Origin: Acidimicrobiaceae bacterium
GTDB lineage: Bacteria; Actinomycetota; Acidimicrobiia; Acidimicrobiales; Ilumatobacteraceae
Length of the DNA stretch: 64,000 nt
Direction: 5' to 3'
Assembly: GCA_020637235.1 (NCBI GenBank)
Contig: JACJWG010000006.1
Location: 1 to 64,000, forward strand
The position numbers and the translations under genes are program-made. The notes below the pieces were generated by a model, which ran no database searches, was not told the origin of the DNA, and saw only the letters and a program-made list of their open reading frames with translations. Shown here piece by piece: positions 50,187 to 58,616 of this stretch (position 1 is the stretch's first letter; every line of letters starts with the position of its first letter).

Positions 50187-51988
50187 GAGAACACCCCCAG
50201 CTTCGCGATCGCGCTCTCGATCGCACCGTGGGCCGAGTGCCCGAACCCGCAGATCGACGAGTCGCGCAGCACGCGGCCGATGTCGGCGAGCAGCTGCCGA
50301 TCGTCGTCGAAGGCCGGCCCGCGGTGCTCGAGGCGTTGCAGCACCTCCTCCTGCCGCACCGTGCCCACGCGACACGGCACGCACTGACCACAGCTCTCGT
50401 CGCGGAAGAACGCTGCGATGCGGTGCACGAACTCCACGAGGTCGACGTGCTCGTCGAGCACCATCACGACGCCCGATCCGAGCGTGAGCCCGGCGGCTCG
50501 GAGATCTTCGAAGGTGAGCGGGACGTCGAGGTCGTCCGGCGTGGCGAACGAACCGGCGGCACCGCCCAGCAGGACGGCGCGGAGCCGGTGGCCGTCGGCG
50601 ACGCCGCCGGCGGTGTCGATCACCTGGCGCAGCGTCGCGCCGAACGGCAACTCGTACACGCCCGGCGTGGTCACCGAGCCGGACACGCAGAAGAGCTTGG
50701 TGCCGGTGGAACCGGACGTCCCCGTTGCCGCGAACGCCTCGCCGCCGTGCAGGACGATCGGCAGCACGTTGGCGAGGGTCTCGACGTTGTTGATGAGCGT
50801 CGGCTTGCCGAACAACCCGGCGTCCACCGGGAACGGCGGCTTGTTGCGCGGCTCGCCGCGGAAACCCTCGATCGAGTTGAAGATCGCCGTCTCCTCGCCG
50901 CAGATGTAGGCACCGGCGCCGATGAACACGTCGAGGTGGAACGAGAAGCCGGCCCCCATCACGTCGTCGCCGAGCAGCCCGTGCTCGGTGGCGACCTCGA
51001 TGGCTCGACGCAGCGTCTGCTTCGCCCGCGGGTACTCGCCGCGCAGGTACACGTACCCCTGCTCGCAACCGGTGGCGAACGCCGCGATCGTCATCGCCTC
51101 GATGAGCGAGAACGGATCGCCCTCCAGGATCGCCCGATCCTTGAACGTGCCCGGTTCGCTCTCGTCGGCGTTGCAGACGAGGTAGTGGGGACGTACCGGG
51201 TGGTGGGCGACCGTGTGCCACTTGCGCCCCGCCGGGAACGCTGCGCCACCACGTCCCATGATGTTCGACTCGACGACTTCTCGGACCACGGCCTCGGGTC
51301 CCATCTCGATCGCTCGTCGCAGCGCGAGGTAGCCGTCGTGGCTGCGGTAGGCGTGGATGCTCGTCGGATCACCGACGCCCACGCGACGCAGCAGCACGAG
51401 CGACGACCGGTCGTGGTGCACCTGCGGGGTGGCTGCCTGCGGTGCGGGTTCATCGGGGAGTCGACCGCCGGCCACCAGGTCACGAACCTGCACGGGCGTG
51501 GCCGGGGCGAGCACACCCTGCGACGGCCGCTCGCCGGCGTCGGTGACGAACACGGCCGGCGCCCGTTCGCACAGCCCGAGGCACGGAGACGGGTGTGCCC
51601 CGTCGGGCACGTCGGCACCCGCGATCCGGCAGGCCAGGTCGATGCACACGTGCACCTGGCGGGTGGGGCGTTCGGTCACCGAGAACAGGCCGTAGAACGT
51701 GGCGACGCCGTGAATATCGGCCGGGGCGACGTCGAGGCGGGCGGCGATGTGGTTGATCGCTCCCCTGCTGATCCAGCCGACCCGGTCGTTCACGGCGTGC
51801 AGCACGGGCAGGAGTCGGTGCCGCTGGGTGCGCAGATCGTGTCCGCCGCGGGCCACGTGGTGATCGCCATGCTGCTCCGCGTCGGTCCGATCGCCGCCGT
51901 GCCACGACGAGCGGGTCGGACCGAGCACCGACTCGATCGCGTCGACCTCGGCGTCGGTCGGTGTGTGCGAGCTGAGCTTCAGGTCCAT
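50183..51988 (-). CDS. NAD-dependent formate dehydrogenase diaphorase subunit (NuoE-NuoF fusion)
   Basis: 601 residues. The N-terminal NuoE-like part (about 45-180) has the [2Fe-2S] pattern CIDLAC and CLGLC. The C-terminal NuoF-like part has FMN/NAD-binding IMGRGGAAFPAGRKW (about 265), CNADESEPGTFKDR, GAYICGEETAI and the [4Fe-4S] motif SCGQCVPCRVG near residue 535. It passes electrons to NAD+. Fusion of E and F modules is normal for soluble FdsB-type subunits. ATG overlaps the catalytic subunit stop by 1 bp (TGATG). Confidence 0.9.
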   Translation of the reverse strand: MDLKLSSHTPTDAEVDAIESVLGPTRSSWHGGDRTDAEQHGDHHVARGGHDLRTQRHRLLPVLHAVNDRVGWISRGAINHIAARLDVAPADIHGVATFYGLFSVTERPTRQVHVCIDLACRIAGADVPDGAHPSPCLGLCERAPAVFVTDAGERPSQGVLAPATPVQVRDLVAGGRLPDEPAPQAATPQVHHDRSSLVLLRRVGVGDPTSIHAYRSHDGYLALRRAIEMGPEAVVREVVESNIMGRGGAAFPAGRKWHTVAHHPVRPHYLVCNADESEPGTFKDRAILEGDPFSLIEAMTIAAFATGCEQGYVYLRGEYPRAKQTLRRAIEVATEHGLLGDDVMGAGFSFHLDVFIGAGAYICGEETAIFNSIEGFRGEPRNKPPFPVDAGLFGKPTLINNVETLANVLPIVLHGGEAFAATGTSGSTGTKLFCVSGSVTTPGVYELPFGATLRQVIDTAGGVADGHRLRAVLLGGAAGSFATPDDLDVPLTFEDLRAAGLTLGSGVVMVLDEHVDLVEFVHRIAAFFRDESCGQCVPCRVGTVRQEEVLQRLEHRGPAFDDDRQLLADIGRVLRDSSICGFGHSAHGAIESAIAKLGVFS

Positions 51989-53955
51989 CAGACGTCGAGT
52001 TTCTCGATGCGCACGGCGGCGGCCTTGAACTCGGCGGTGCCCGACTTCGGATCGGTGGCGTCGATGGTGAGCACGTTGGTGTCGACCTGTTCGGGGAAGT
52101 GGAACGTCATGAACACGAGTCCGGGGCGCAACACCGGATCGATCCGCACGGGTGCGGTGAGTGCACCTCGGGGTGACGTCACCCGAACCCACTCGTCGTC
52201 GACCACGCCCAGTCGGGCGGCGTCCTCGGGCGACACGTCGATCGACTCGCCGTGACGCAAGGGGTTGCTGAAGCCACCCGACTGCACCCCGGTGTTGTAC
52301 GAGTCGAGTCGCCGGCCGGTGGTCAGTCGGAGCGGGAACGCCTCGGACAGACCCTCGACGGGCGGGTCGTCGACCACGGGGCTGAACGGGGCGAGCCGGC
52401 CTCGCTCGGCCGGGTCGTCGGCCCACAGCCGGCCGTGCAGGTACGAGGGTTCCAGCCGGTCGTCGTGCGGGCACGGCCACTGGATGCCGTTCAGCTCCTC
52501 GAGCCGGGCGTAGCTCATGCCGGCGTGCATCGGCGACAGCGAACGCACCTCGTCCCAGACCGCCTCGGCGACGTCGCGTGGTGTGTCGCCGTACTGCCAG
52601 TCGTGGCCGAGGCGGCGACACACGTCGAGGATGATCTGGATGTCGTCGCGGGCACCGTCGGGCGGATCGAGCGCCTTGCGAGTGCGTTGCACCCGGCGTT
52701 CGCTGTTGGTGACCGTGCCCTCGCTCTCGCACCACGAGGCGCTGCCGGGCAGCACGACGTCGGCGAGTTCGGCGGTGCGCGTGAGGAAGATGTCCTGCAC
52801 GACCAGATGGTCGAGGCCGCGCAGCAGCTCGACGGTGTGTTCCTTGTCGGCCTCGCTCTGCGCCGGGTTCTCGCCGATCACGTACACCGCGCGCAGGTCA
52901 CCCCGCTCCATCGCCTCGAACATCTGCGTGAGGTGCCAGCCGTAGCGGTCCTGGATGGTGACCCCCCAGGCCGAGCCGAATCGCTCGCGCACGTCGGGGT
53001 CGAGGATGTCCTGGAACCCGGCGAGTCGGTTCGGGATCGCGCCCATGTCGCCGCCGCCCTGCACGTTGTTCTGGCCGCGCAACGGGTTGAGCCCGGCGCC
53101 GTGGCGCCCCACGTGACCGCAGAGCAGGGCGAGGTTGATCAGGGCGAGCACGTTGTCGACACCGTTGTGGTGCTCGGTGATGCCGAGCGTCCAGCACAAC
53201 TGGGCGCGGTCGGCGGTCGCATACGCGTGCGCCAGCTCGCGGATCGCGTCGGCGGGGACGCCCGTGACGGCCTCGCCGCGCTCGAGCGTCCACTCCTCCA
53301 CCGTCGCGAGATACTCGTCGAAGCCCGTCGTGGCCCGGCCGATGAAGTCGGTGTTGGCGAGTCCGGCATGGATGATCTCGCGCGCGATCGTGTGCGACAG
53401 CGCGATGTCGGTCCCGACGTGGTTGCCGAGCCACAGGTCGGCCCACTGCGCGGTCTCCGAGCGGCGCGGATCGACGACGTACAGGCGCGCGCCGCGACGC
53501 ACGGCCTTCAGGACGTGCTGGAAGAAGATCGGGTGGGCGTTGCGCGCGTTCGATCCCCAGAGGACGACCACGTCGGCCTCCTCGATCTCGGCGTAGCTCG
53601 ACGTGCCACCCCCGGCTCCGAAGACGGTGGCCAGACCGACCACCGAGGGAGCGTGTCAAGTGCGGTTGCACGAGTCGATGTTGTTCGTGCCGATCGCGAC
53701 GCGAGCGAACTTCTGGGCGACGAAGTTCATCTCGTTGGTCGACTTCGAGCACGAGAACACCCCGACGGCGTTCGGGCCGCGGCGGTCGCGTGCCGCGGCG
53801 AAACCGTCGGCGGCACGGGTGAGCGCTTCGTCCCAGCTGGCGGGGCGCAGGACGCCGCCGTCGCGGACGAGCGGTCGGGTGAGCCGCGGCATCGGCTGGT
53901 GGCGGTACCGGCGCTCGTCGCGCTCGGTGCGCTGTTCGTGGCTGTGGTCGTTCAT
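51988..53955 (-). CDS. Formate dehydrogenase catalytic subunit, selenoprotein (in-frame UGA = Sec100)
   Basis: 656 codons including an in-frame UGA at 53656-53658. Upstream the frame reads NNIDSCNRT and downstream HAPSVVGLATVFGAGGG, so the UGA occupies the active-site Cys/Sec position of formate dehydrogenases. A hairpin 10 nt after the UGA (6-bp stem, loop with GGUCUG) fits a bacterial SECIS. The rest shows Mo/W-bis-PGD features (VVLWGSNARNAHP, NPLRGQNNVQGGGDMG, LPGSASWCESEGTVTNSERRVQ). The N-terminal Fe4S4 domain is absent and lies on the separate Fe-S subunit. First gene of the three-gene operon; formate is oxidised to CO2. Confidence 0.9.
53625..53645 (-). promoter_or_regulatory. SECIS-like hairpin downstream of the UGA codon
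   Basis: On the minus strand CGGTGG, a 9-nt loop TCGGTCTGG and CCACCG, beginning 10 nt after the UGA. The loop GGUCUG lies at the same codon offset as in E. coli fdhF, as I recall it. SelB would bind here; selA/B/C/D genes are not in the window. Confidence 0.7.
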
Positions 53956-53985
53956 GGATCACCCCCTCCCACACGTCTCGAACGG

Positions 53986-54018
53986 TTCCACATCGTGGAA
54001 TTGTTCCCCTTCGTGGAA
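53986..54018. promoter_or_regulatory. Two tandem palindromic operators upstream of fdh operon
   Basis: TTCCAC ATC GTGGAA (53986-54000, perfect arms) and TTCCCC TTC GTGGAA (54004-54018, one mismatch), 18 bp centre to centre. They lie between the TetR gene and the catalytic subunit start, so TetR (or another dimer pair) could control the operon from here. Confidence 0.6.
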
Positions 54019-54038
54019 CAGGACGAGCGTATCCGACG

Positions 54039-54632
54039 TCAGCGGGCCGCGGTGGCGATCTGCTCGGCGAGGCGCTGCAGCCAGGCCTCGCACGCCCGGG
54101 TGAGTCGTCGCCGGTCGCCGGTGGCGAGCAGGTCCATGACGAGCCCGGAGAACGCCGCCTTCACCAGGCTCGCCTCCAGCTCCACCCGCTCGGCCGCCAC
54201 GCCCTCGGCGAGCAGCCGCCGTTCGACGTCGTGTCGCCACACACCGATCTGATCGGCGCGAACCTCGCCGGCGAGCCCGGTGACCGCCGGGCTCAGCGCG
54301 GCGGCTTCGTAGTTGAGCCGGACCAGCGCCAGGTTGGCCGGTGCGGCGTTGATCCACCGCCACCACCGTCGGTAGAACTCCACGAGGTCCATCTGTGGGT
54401 GACGTCGCATCCACGCCGCTTCCACCTCGAGCTGGCGCTCGATCGCTCTGGCGAGGGCCGTGGTGACGAGCTCGTCCTTCGAGCCGAAGTGGTGTACGAG
54501 CCGGTTGATGCTCACGTCGAGCGCCGCCGCCATCGGACGCAGGGTCGCCTGGGCCAGGCCGTGCTCGGCGAGGTACGTCACGATCCGATCGAGCAGTTCT
54601 TGGCGCCGCTCGAGATCGGGGGTCCTGGCCAC
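54039..54632 (-). CDS. TetR-family transcriptional regulator upstream of formate dehydrogenase
   Basis: 197 residues. N-terminal HTH (about 25-50: ATLRPMAAALDVSINRLVHHF) and a helical C-terminal domain (LVKAAFSGLVMDLLATGDR near 160). Same orientation as the fdh operon, 83 bp upstream; the tandem palindromes lie in between. GTG start with TAGGGT 8 nt upstream. It also sits 30 bp downstream of the end of hutI, so it might respond to hut-derived metabolites; this is inference. Confidence 0.85.
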   Translation of the reverse strand: MARTPDLERRQELLDRIVTYLAEHGLAQATLRPMAAALDVSINRLVHHFGSKDELVTTALARAIERQLEVEAAWMRRHPQMDLVEFYRRWWRWINAAPANLALVRLNYEAAALSPAVTGLAGEVRADQIGVWRHDVERRLLAEGVAAERVELEASLVKAAFSGLVMDLLATGDRRRLTRACEAWLQRLAEQIATAAR

Positions 54633-54662
54633 GGTCGGGCACCCTACCGGGGTGGGCCGGCG

Positions 54663-55871
54663 TCAGGCCCCGACCACTCGTCCGCCCTGCCACGTGCGGT
54701 GCACGAGCGGCACGCCCGGCCGGTACACGAGATGGGTGTACGAGGGCGCGTCGAGCACGACGAGATCGGCGTTGCTGCCCGGTCGGAGCGTGCCGACGTG
54801 AGGGGCGCGCAGCGCTGCCGCTCCCCCGACAGTGGCCGCCGCGACGGCCTCCTCGATCGTCATCCGCAGGTCGCGCACGGCCAGTGCGATGCAGAACGAC
54901 ATCGAAGTGGTGTAGCTGCTGCCCGGGTTGCAGTTCGTCGCCAACGCCGCACGGACGCCGGCGTCGAGTGCGCGGCGAGCGTCGGGGTACGGCTGTCGAG
55001 TCGAGAAGTCCGCAGCCGGCAGGAACGTGGCGACGGTGGTGCTCGACGCCAGCGCGTCGATGTCGTCGTCGGACAGGTACGTGCAGTGGTCGACCGAGGC
55101 GCATCCCATCTCGACGCCGAGTTGCACCCCGGGGCCGTGGCCCAGCTGGTTGGCGTGCAGCCGACCTCCGAGCCCGCGGGCCGCGCCTGCGGCGAGCACG
55201 GCGCGGCACTGGTCGGCGTCGAACGCGCCGACTTCGCAGAAGGCGTCGATCCATCGCGCGTGCGGCGACGCTGCATCCAACATCTCGCCGCACACGAGCT
55301 CGACGTAGTCGTCGGTGCGACCGTCGAACTCGGGCGGTACGACGTGTGCGCCGAGGAACGTGGTCTGTGCCGAGAGCTCCTCGGCCACGCGCAGGCAGCG
55401 GCGCTCGTGGTGGACGTCGAGGCCGTAGCCCGACTTGATCTCGAGCGTGGTGATGCCTGCGCGCCACGCCTCGTGCTGCCGATGCGCGGTGAGCGCACGC
55501 AGCTCCTCGTCGGTCGCGGCACGCGTGGCGTCGACCGTGGTGCGGATGCCGCCGGCGGCGTACGGAGCGCCGGCCATCCGAGCCACGAACTCGTCGCTGC
55601 GATCACCGGCGAACACCAGATGGGTGTGACTGTCGACGAACCCCGGCAGGACGCATCGACCCTCGACGTCGACCCGCCGGTCGCCCGCGGCACCGGCTCG
55701 TTCGACGGCCACCACGCGCTCGCCCTGCAGCACGAGCGCCGCATCACGCACGATCCCGAGCGGTCCGTCGCCGATGGCCGGGTCGTTGGTGACGAGCAGA
55801 CCGATCCGGTCGACGACCGTGGTCGGCGATTCGTCGGGCGTGTGCCCGAACGGCGCCCCGTGATCGCTCAC
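54663..55871 (-). CDS. hutI: Imidazolonepropionase
   Basis: 402 residues. Amidohydrolase fold with metal ligands in GFVDSHTHLVFAGDRSDEF (about 70-88), LEIKSGYGLDV, LGAHVVPPEF, LHANQLGHG, and ATNCNPGSSYTTSM (about 325), the signature of HutI. It opens 4-imidazolone-5-propanoate to N-formimino-L-glutamate, step 3 of histidine degradation. GTG overlaps the hutF stop (GTGA), which sets the start; last gene of the operon. Confidence 0.93.
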   Translation of the reverse strand: MSDHGAPFGHTPDESPTTVVDRIGLLVTNDPAIGDGPLGIVRDAALVLQGERVVAVERAGAAGDRRVDVEGRCVLPGFVDSHTHLVFAGDRSDEFVARMAGAPYAAGGIRTTVDATRAATDEELRALTAHRQHEAWRAGITTLEIKSGYGLDVHHERRCLRVAEELSAQTTFLGAHVVPPEFDGRTDDYVELVCGEMLDAASPHARWIDAFCEVGAFDADQCRAVLAAGAARGLGGRLHANQLGHGPGVQLGVEMGCASVDHCTYLSDDDIDALASSTTVATFLPAADFSTRQPYPDARRALDAGVRAALATNCNPGSSYTTSMSFCIALAVRDLRMTIEEAVAAATVGGAAALRAPHVGTLRPGSNADLVVLDAPSYTHLVYRPGVPLVHRTWQGGRVVGA

Positions 55872-57220
55872 GTCGCCTCCCGCCACACGGCGGTGATCGC
55901 TGCCGCCAGTTCGGCAGCGACGTCGACGTACAGATGGGCGCCGTCGCGCACGACCGGTCGACCGCCCACGATCACGTGGTCGACGTCGGCGGCCGTGGCG
56001 GCGAACACCACGGTGGCGAGTGCGTGGGCGGGTGACGTGCCTGCGGTACGAACCGAATCGAGACGTACCGTCACGAGATCGGCCACATGGCCGACCGTGA
56101 TGCGGCCGGCGTCGGCCCAGCCGAGGCTGCGGTGGCCGTCCGCAGTGGCCGCCGCCAACAACGAATCCACGGTGTGGGTGCCGCGGACGAGGCTCGCGAG
56201 CCGTTCGTCGAGCTCGATCGCCCGGGCCTCCTCGAACAGGTCGATCACGGCGTGCGAATCCGTGCCGAGGGCGAGTGGCACCTCGGCATCGGCCAGCGCC
56301 GCCGTCGGCCCGATGCCGTCGGCGAGATCGCGCTCGGTGGTGGGGCACATGCACACGGACGATCGGTGCGTCTGCAACAACCGAACGTCGTGTTCGGTGA
56401 GGTGTGTCGCATGGACGGCCGTGAAGTGTGCGTCGAGTGCGCCGCGCTCGGACAGCAACTCGGTGGGCGTGAGCGCGTAGGCCTCGACGCATGCGTGGTT
56501 CTCCGCCGGCTGCTCGCTCACGTGGGCGTGCAACGGCACTCCACGAAGGCTCGCCCACCCGGCCACCTCCGCGATCGAGTCGGGGTCGACCGCTCGCACC
56601 GAGTGCACGGCCGCCCCGATGCGTACGTGCGGCGACCGCCAGCCGACCATCGCGTCGGCGCGTTCGACCCACCGGTCGACGACGACGTCGCTGAACCGAC
56701 GCTGCACCGGCTCGGGGGCCTGATCGATGCCGCCTCGCAGATAGCAGGTGTCGAGCAGGGTGATCCGCACACCTGCGTCCGCGGCCGCGGCGACGAGCGC
56801 CTGACCCACGACGTTCGGGTCGCGATAGGGCGTGCCGTCGGGTTGGTGGTGCAGATAGTGGAACTCGCCCACGCAGGTGACGCCGGCCATGGCCATCTCG
56901 GCGAACGTGGCGCGAGCCAGGCGGTGGTACGAGTCGGGGTCGAGACGCCCGGCGAGCCCGTACATCTGGTCGCGCCACGTCCAGAACGAGCCGACACCGC
57001 CGTGTGTGCGGCCGCGCAGCGCCCGGTGGAACGCATGGCTGTGGGCGTTCGCGAGGCCGGGCAGGGTGAGTCCTCGCAAGCGGATCGCCTCCGGGGGTGC
57101 CGCCGACCCGGGTGTCACGGCGACGATGCGGTCGTCGTCGATCTCGATCGTCACCTCTGCGACGGCGTGATCGCCGCCGAGCCACGCGAGGTCGCAGTGG
57201 TACGTCGACCGTGCGGGCAC
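55868..57220 (-). CDS. hutF: Formimidoylglutamate deiminase
   Basis: 450 residues. Amidohydrolase superfamily: LPGLANAHSHAFHRALRGRTH (HxH, about 62-82), FHYLHHQPDG, LLDTCYLRGG, LHAHVSEQP (about 220), CPTTERDLADGI and LGTDSHAVIDLFEEARAIE. It matches HutF, which deaminates N-formimino-L-glutamate to N-formyl-L-glutamate, marking the five-step hut pathway that requires an N-formylglutamate deformylase. GTG at 57218-57220, 5 nt after the def-like stop. Confidence 0.9.
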   Translation of the reverse strand: MPARSTYHCDLAWLGGDHAVAEVTIEIDDDRIVAVTPGSAAPPEAIRLRGLTLPGLANAHSHAFHRALRGRTHGGVGSFWTWRDQMYGLAGRLDPDSYHRLARATFAEMAMAGVTCVGEFHYLHHQPDGTPYRDPNVVGQALVAAAADAGVRITLLDTCYLRGGIDQAPEPVQRRFSDVVVDRWVERADAMVGWRSPHVRIGAAVHSVRAVDPDSIAEVAGWASLRGVPLHAHVSEQPAENHACVEAYALTPTELLSERGALDAHFTAVHATHLTEHDVRLLQTHRSSVCMCPTTERDLADGIGPTAALADAEVPLALGTDSHAVIDLFEEARAIELDERLASLVRGTHTVDSLLAAATADGHRSLGWADAGRITVGHVADLVTVRLDSVRTAGTSPAHALATVVFAATAADVDHVIVGGRPVVRDGAHLYVDVAAELAAAITAVWREAT

Positions 57221-57225
57221 GCCGA

Positions 57226-57801
57226 TCAGCTCCCGACGCGCCGGACGAACTCGGAGATCCGCTCGACGAACGCCGCCCGGTGGAACCGTTCGAACTGCTC
57301 CCAGGTGGTGAACGTGGTCGGGTCGGTGACCCGGTCGAGGAAGAGCATCCCGTCGAGGTGATCGCACTCGTGTTGGAAGGTGCCGGCCGTGAGACCACGC
57401 CGGATCTCGTCGTGTTCGGCGCCGTCGCGGTCGAGGTACCGCACCCGCACGTTCACGTGGCGCATCACGTTGCCGCGCAGGTTCGGCACGGACAGGCACC
57501 CCTCGTTGATCTCGACCAGCTCGTCGTCGAGCGGTTCGATCACCGGGTTCACCACCACGGTGAGCGGGATCCGTGGTTTGTAGGGGTAGCGCGGGTTGTC
57601 GTTCACCTCGATGGTGGTGATGCGCAGCGGCACGCCGATCTGGTTGGCGGCGATGCCGGCACCGTTGGCGGCGCGCATCGTGTCGACCAGATCGTCGATC
57701 AGTCGTTGCACGTCGGGCGTGGCGAGCTCGTCGATCGTGACGTCGCGAGCGCGCTCACGTAGCACGGGATGGCCGACGGTGACGATCTCACGAACGGTCA
57801 T
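57226..57801 (-). CDS. Peptide-deformylase-family protein inside hut operon (possible N-formylglutamate deformylase)
   Basis: 191 residues with all three peptide deformylase motifs: GAGIAANQIG (about 49-58), EGCLSVP (about 101) and HECDHLDG (about 145), so the Cys and two His metal ligands and catalytic Glu are present. A housekeeping peptide deformylase would not normally be embedded here: it overlaps the PhyH gene (ATGA) and is 5 nt before hutF. No hutG is found, and the HutF product needs deformylation. I propose it removes formate from N-formyl-L-glutamate; an ordinary Def role cannot be excluded. Confidence 0.88.
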   Translation of the reverse strand: MTVREIVTVGHPVLRERARDVTIDELATPDVQRLIDDLVDTMRAANGAGIAANQIGVPLRITTIEVNDNPRYPYKPRIPLTVVVNPVIEPLDDELVEINEGCLSVPNLRGNVMRHVNVRVRYLDRDGAEHDEIRRGLTAGTFQHECDHLDGMLFLDRVTDPTTFTTWEQFERFHRAAFVERISEFVRRVGS

Positions 57802-58616
57802 GTCGACCGCCAGAGCACCGGGAACGACGGATGGTCGAGCGGCGCGCCGTCGGGCAATTCGTCGGCGAGGCCGGGGAACGGCGGCGAGGTGGTCCACGGC
57901 CGCACGACGTGGCGCATGTCGTCGCCGAGGAACCGCAACGACACCACCCGGCGGCGGTGCGGACCCGGTACCGGTCCGGCAGCGTGCAGGGTGAGGCCGT
58001 GGAAGTACACGGCGTCGCCCGGTTCGAGCGCCCAGCCGATGATCTCGAACTCGGGGTTGCCCTCGATCGGCGGCAGCTCGACGAGCGAGCCCTCGGGGAA
58101 CCACTTGGCCTGCCCGTCGAGGAACGTACGCGGCATGTACCAGGGGCCGAGGTGCGAGCCGCGCACGAACTCGAGCACCGATGCACGCGGCACCGGGTCG
58201 ACCGGGATCCAGGCACTGAGGTTCTGGCGACCTTCGACGTTGTAGTACGGCTGGTCCTGGTGCCACGGCGTGCGTTGGCGTGTGCCGGGCTCCTTCGTGA
58301 GCACGTGGTCGTGGTAGAAGCGCACCTCGTGGGTGTCGCCGAGCAGCTGCGCGGCGATGGCTGCCGCGGGCGAGGTGAGGACGAAGTCGTGCAGCTCGGG
58401 GATGCGCTGCCACGAGCAGAAGTCCTCGACGAACGCACCGTCGTCGCTGCCGCTCGCACGCTTCGCGAGCGGCGACAGGTCGGCCAGGTTCGCGTCGATC
58501 GCGCGGCGGGCGAGGTCGACCTGTGCGGGCGAGAACGCACCACGCACGCACACGGCGCCGTCGCGCCAGAAGTCGCCCTCGATCTGGAACCCGGTCGTCG
58601 ACGACACCTCGGTCAT
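57798..58616 (-). CDS. Phytanoyl-CoA dioxygenase (PhyH) family protein inside hut operon
   Basis: 272 residues. Fe(II)/2-oxoglutarate oxygenase of the PhyH type: iron ligands HxD in TPWHQDQPYYN (about 140-150) and a distal His in FHGLTLHAAGPVPG with the 2-oxoglutarate Arg in HRRRVVSLRFLG (about 220-235). Overlaps hutU upstream and the deformylase downstream (both ATGA), so it is made with the hut enzymes. A substrate related to histidine (for example a modified or methylated form) is conceivable, but nothing in the sequence fixes it. Confidence 0.85.
   Translation of the reverse strand: MTEVSSTTGFQIEGDFWRDGAVCVRGAFSPAQVDLARRAIDANLADLSPLAKRASGSDDGAFVEDFCSWQRIPELHDFVLTSPAAAIAAQLLGDTHEVRFYHDHVLTKEPGTRQRTPWHQDQPYYNVEGRQNLSAWIPVDPVPRASVLEFVRGSHLGPWYMPRTFLDGQAKWFPEGSLVELPPIEGNPEFEIIGWALEPGDAVYFHGLTLHAAGPVPGPHRRRVVSLRFLGDDMRHVVRPWTTSPPFPGLADELPDGAPLDHPSFPVLWRST

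Noticed and set aside
53643..53658. Treating the formate dehydrogenase gene as two ORFs or a nonsense-mutated pseudogene
   Set aside because: The stop is UGA exactly at the known Cys/Sec position, both sides are in the same frame and motif-continuous, and a SECIS-like hairpin follows.
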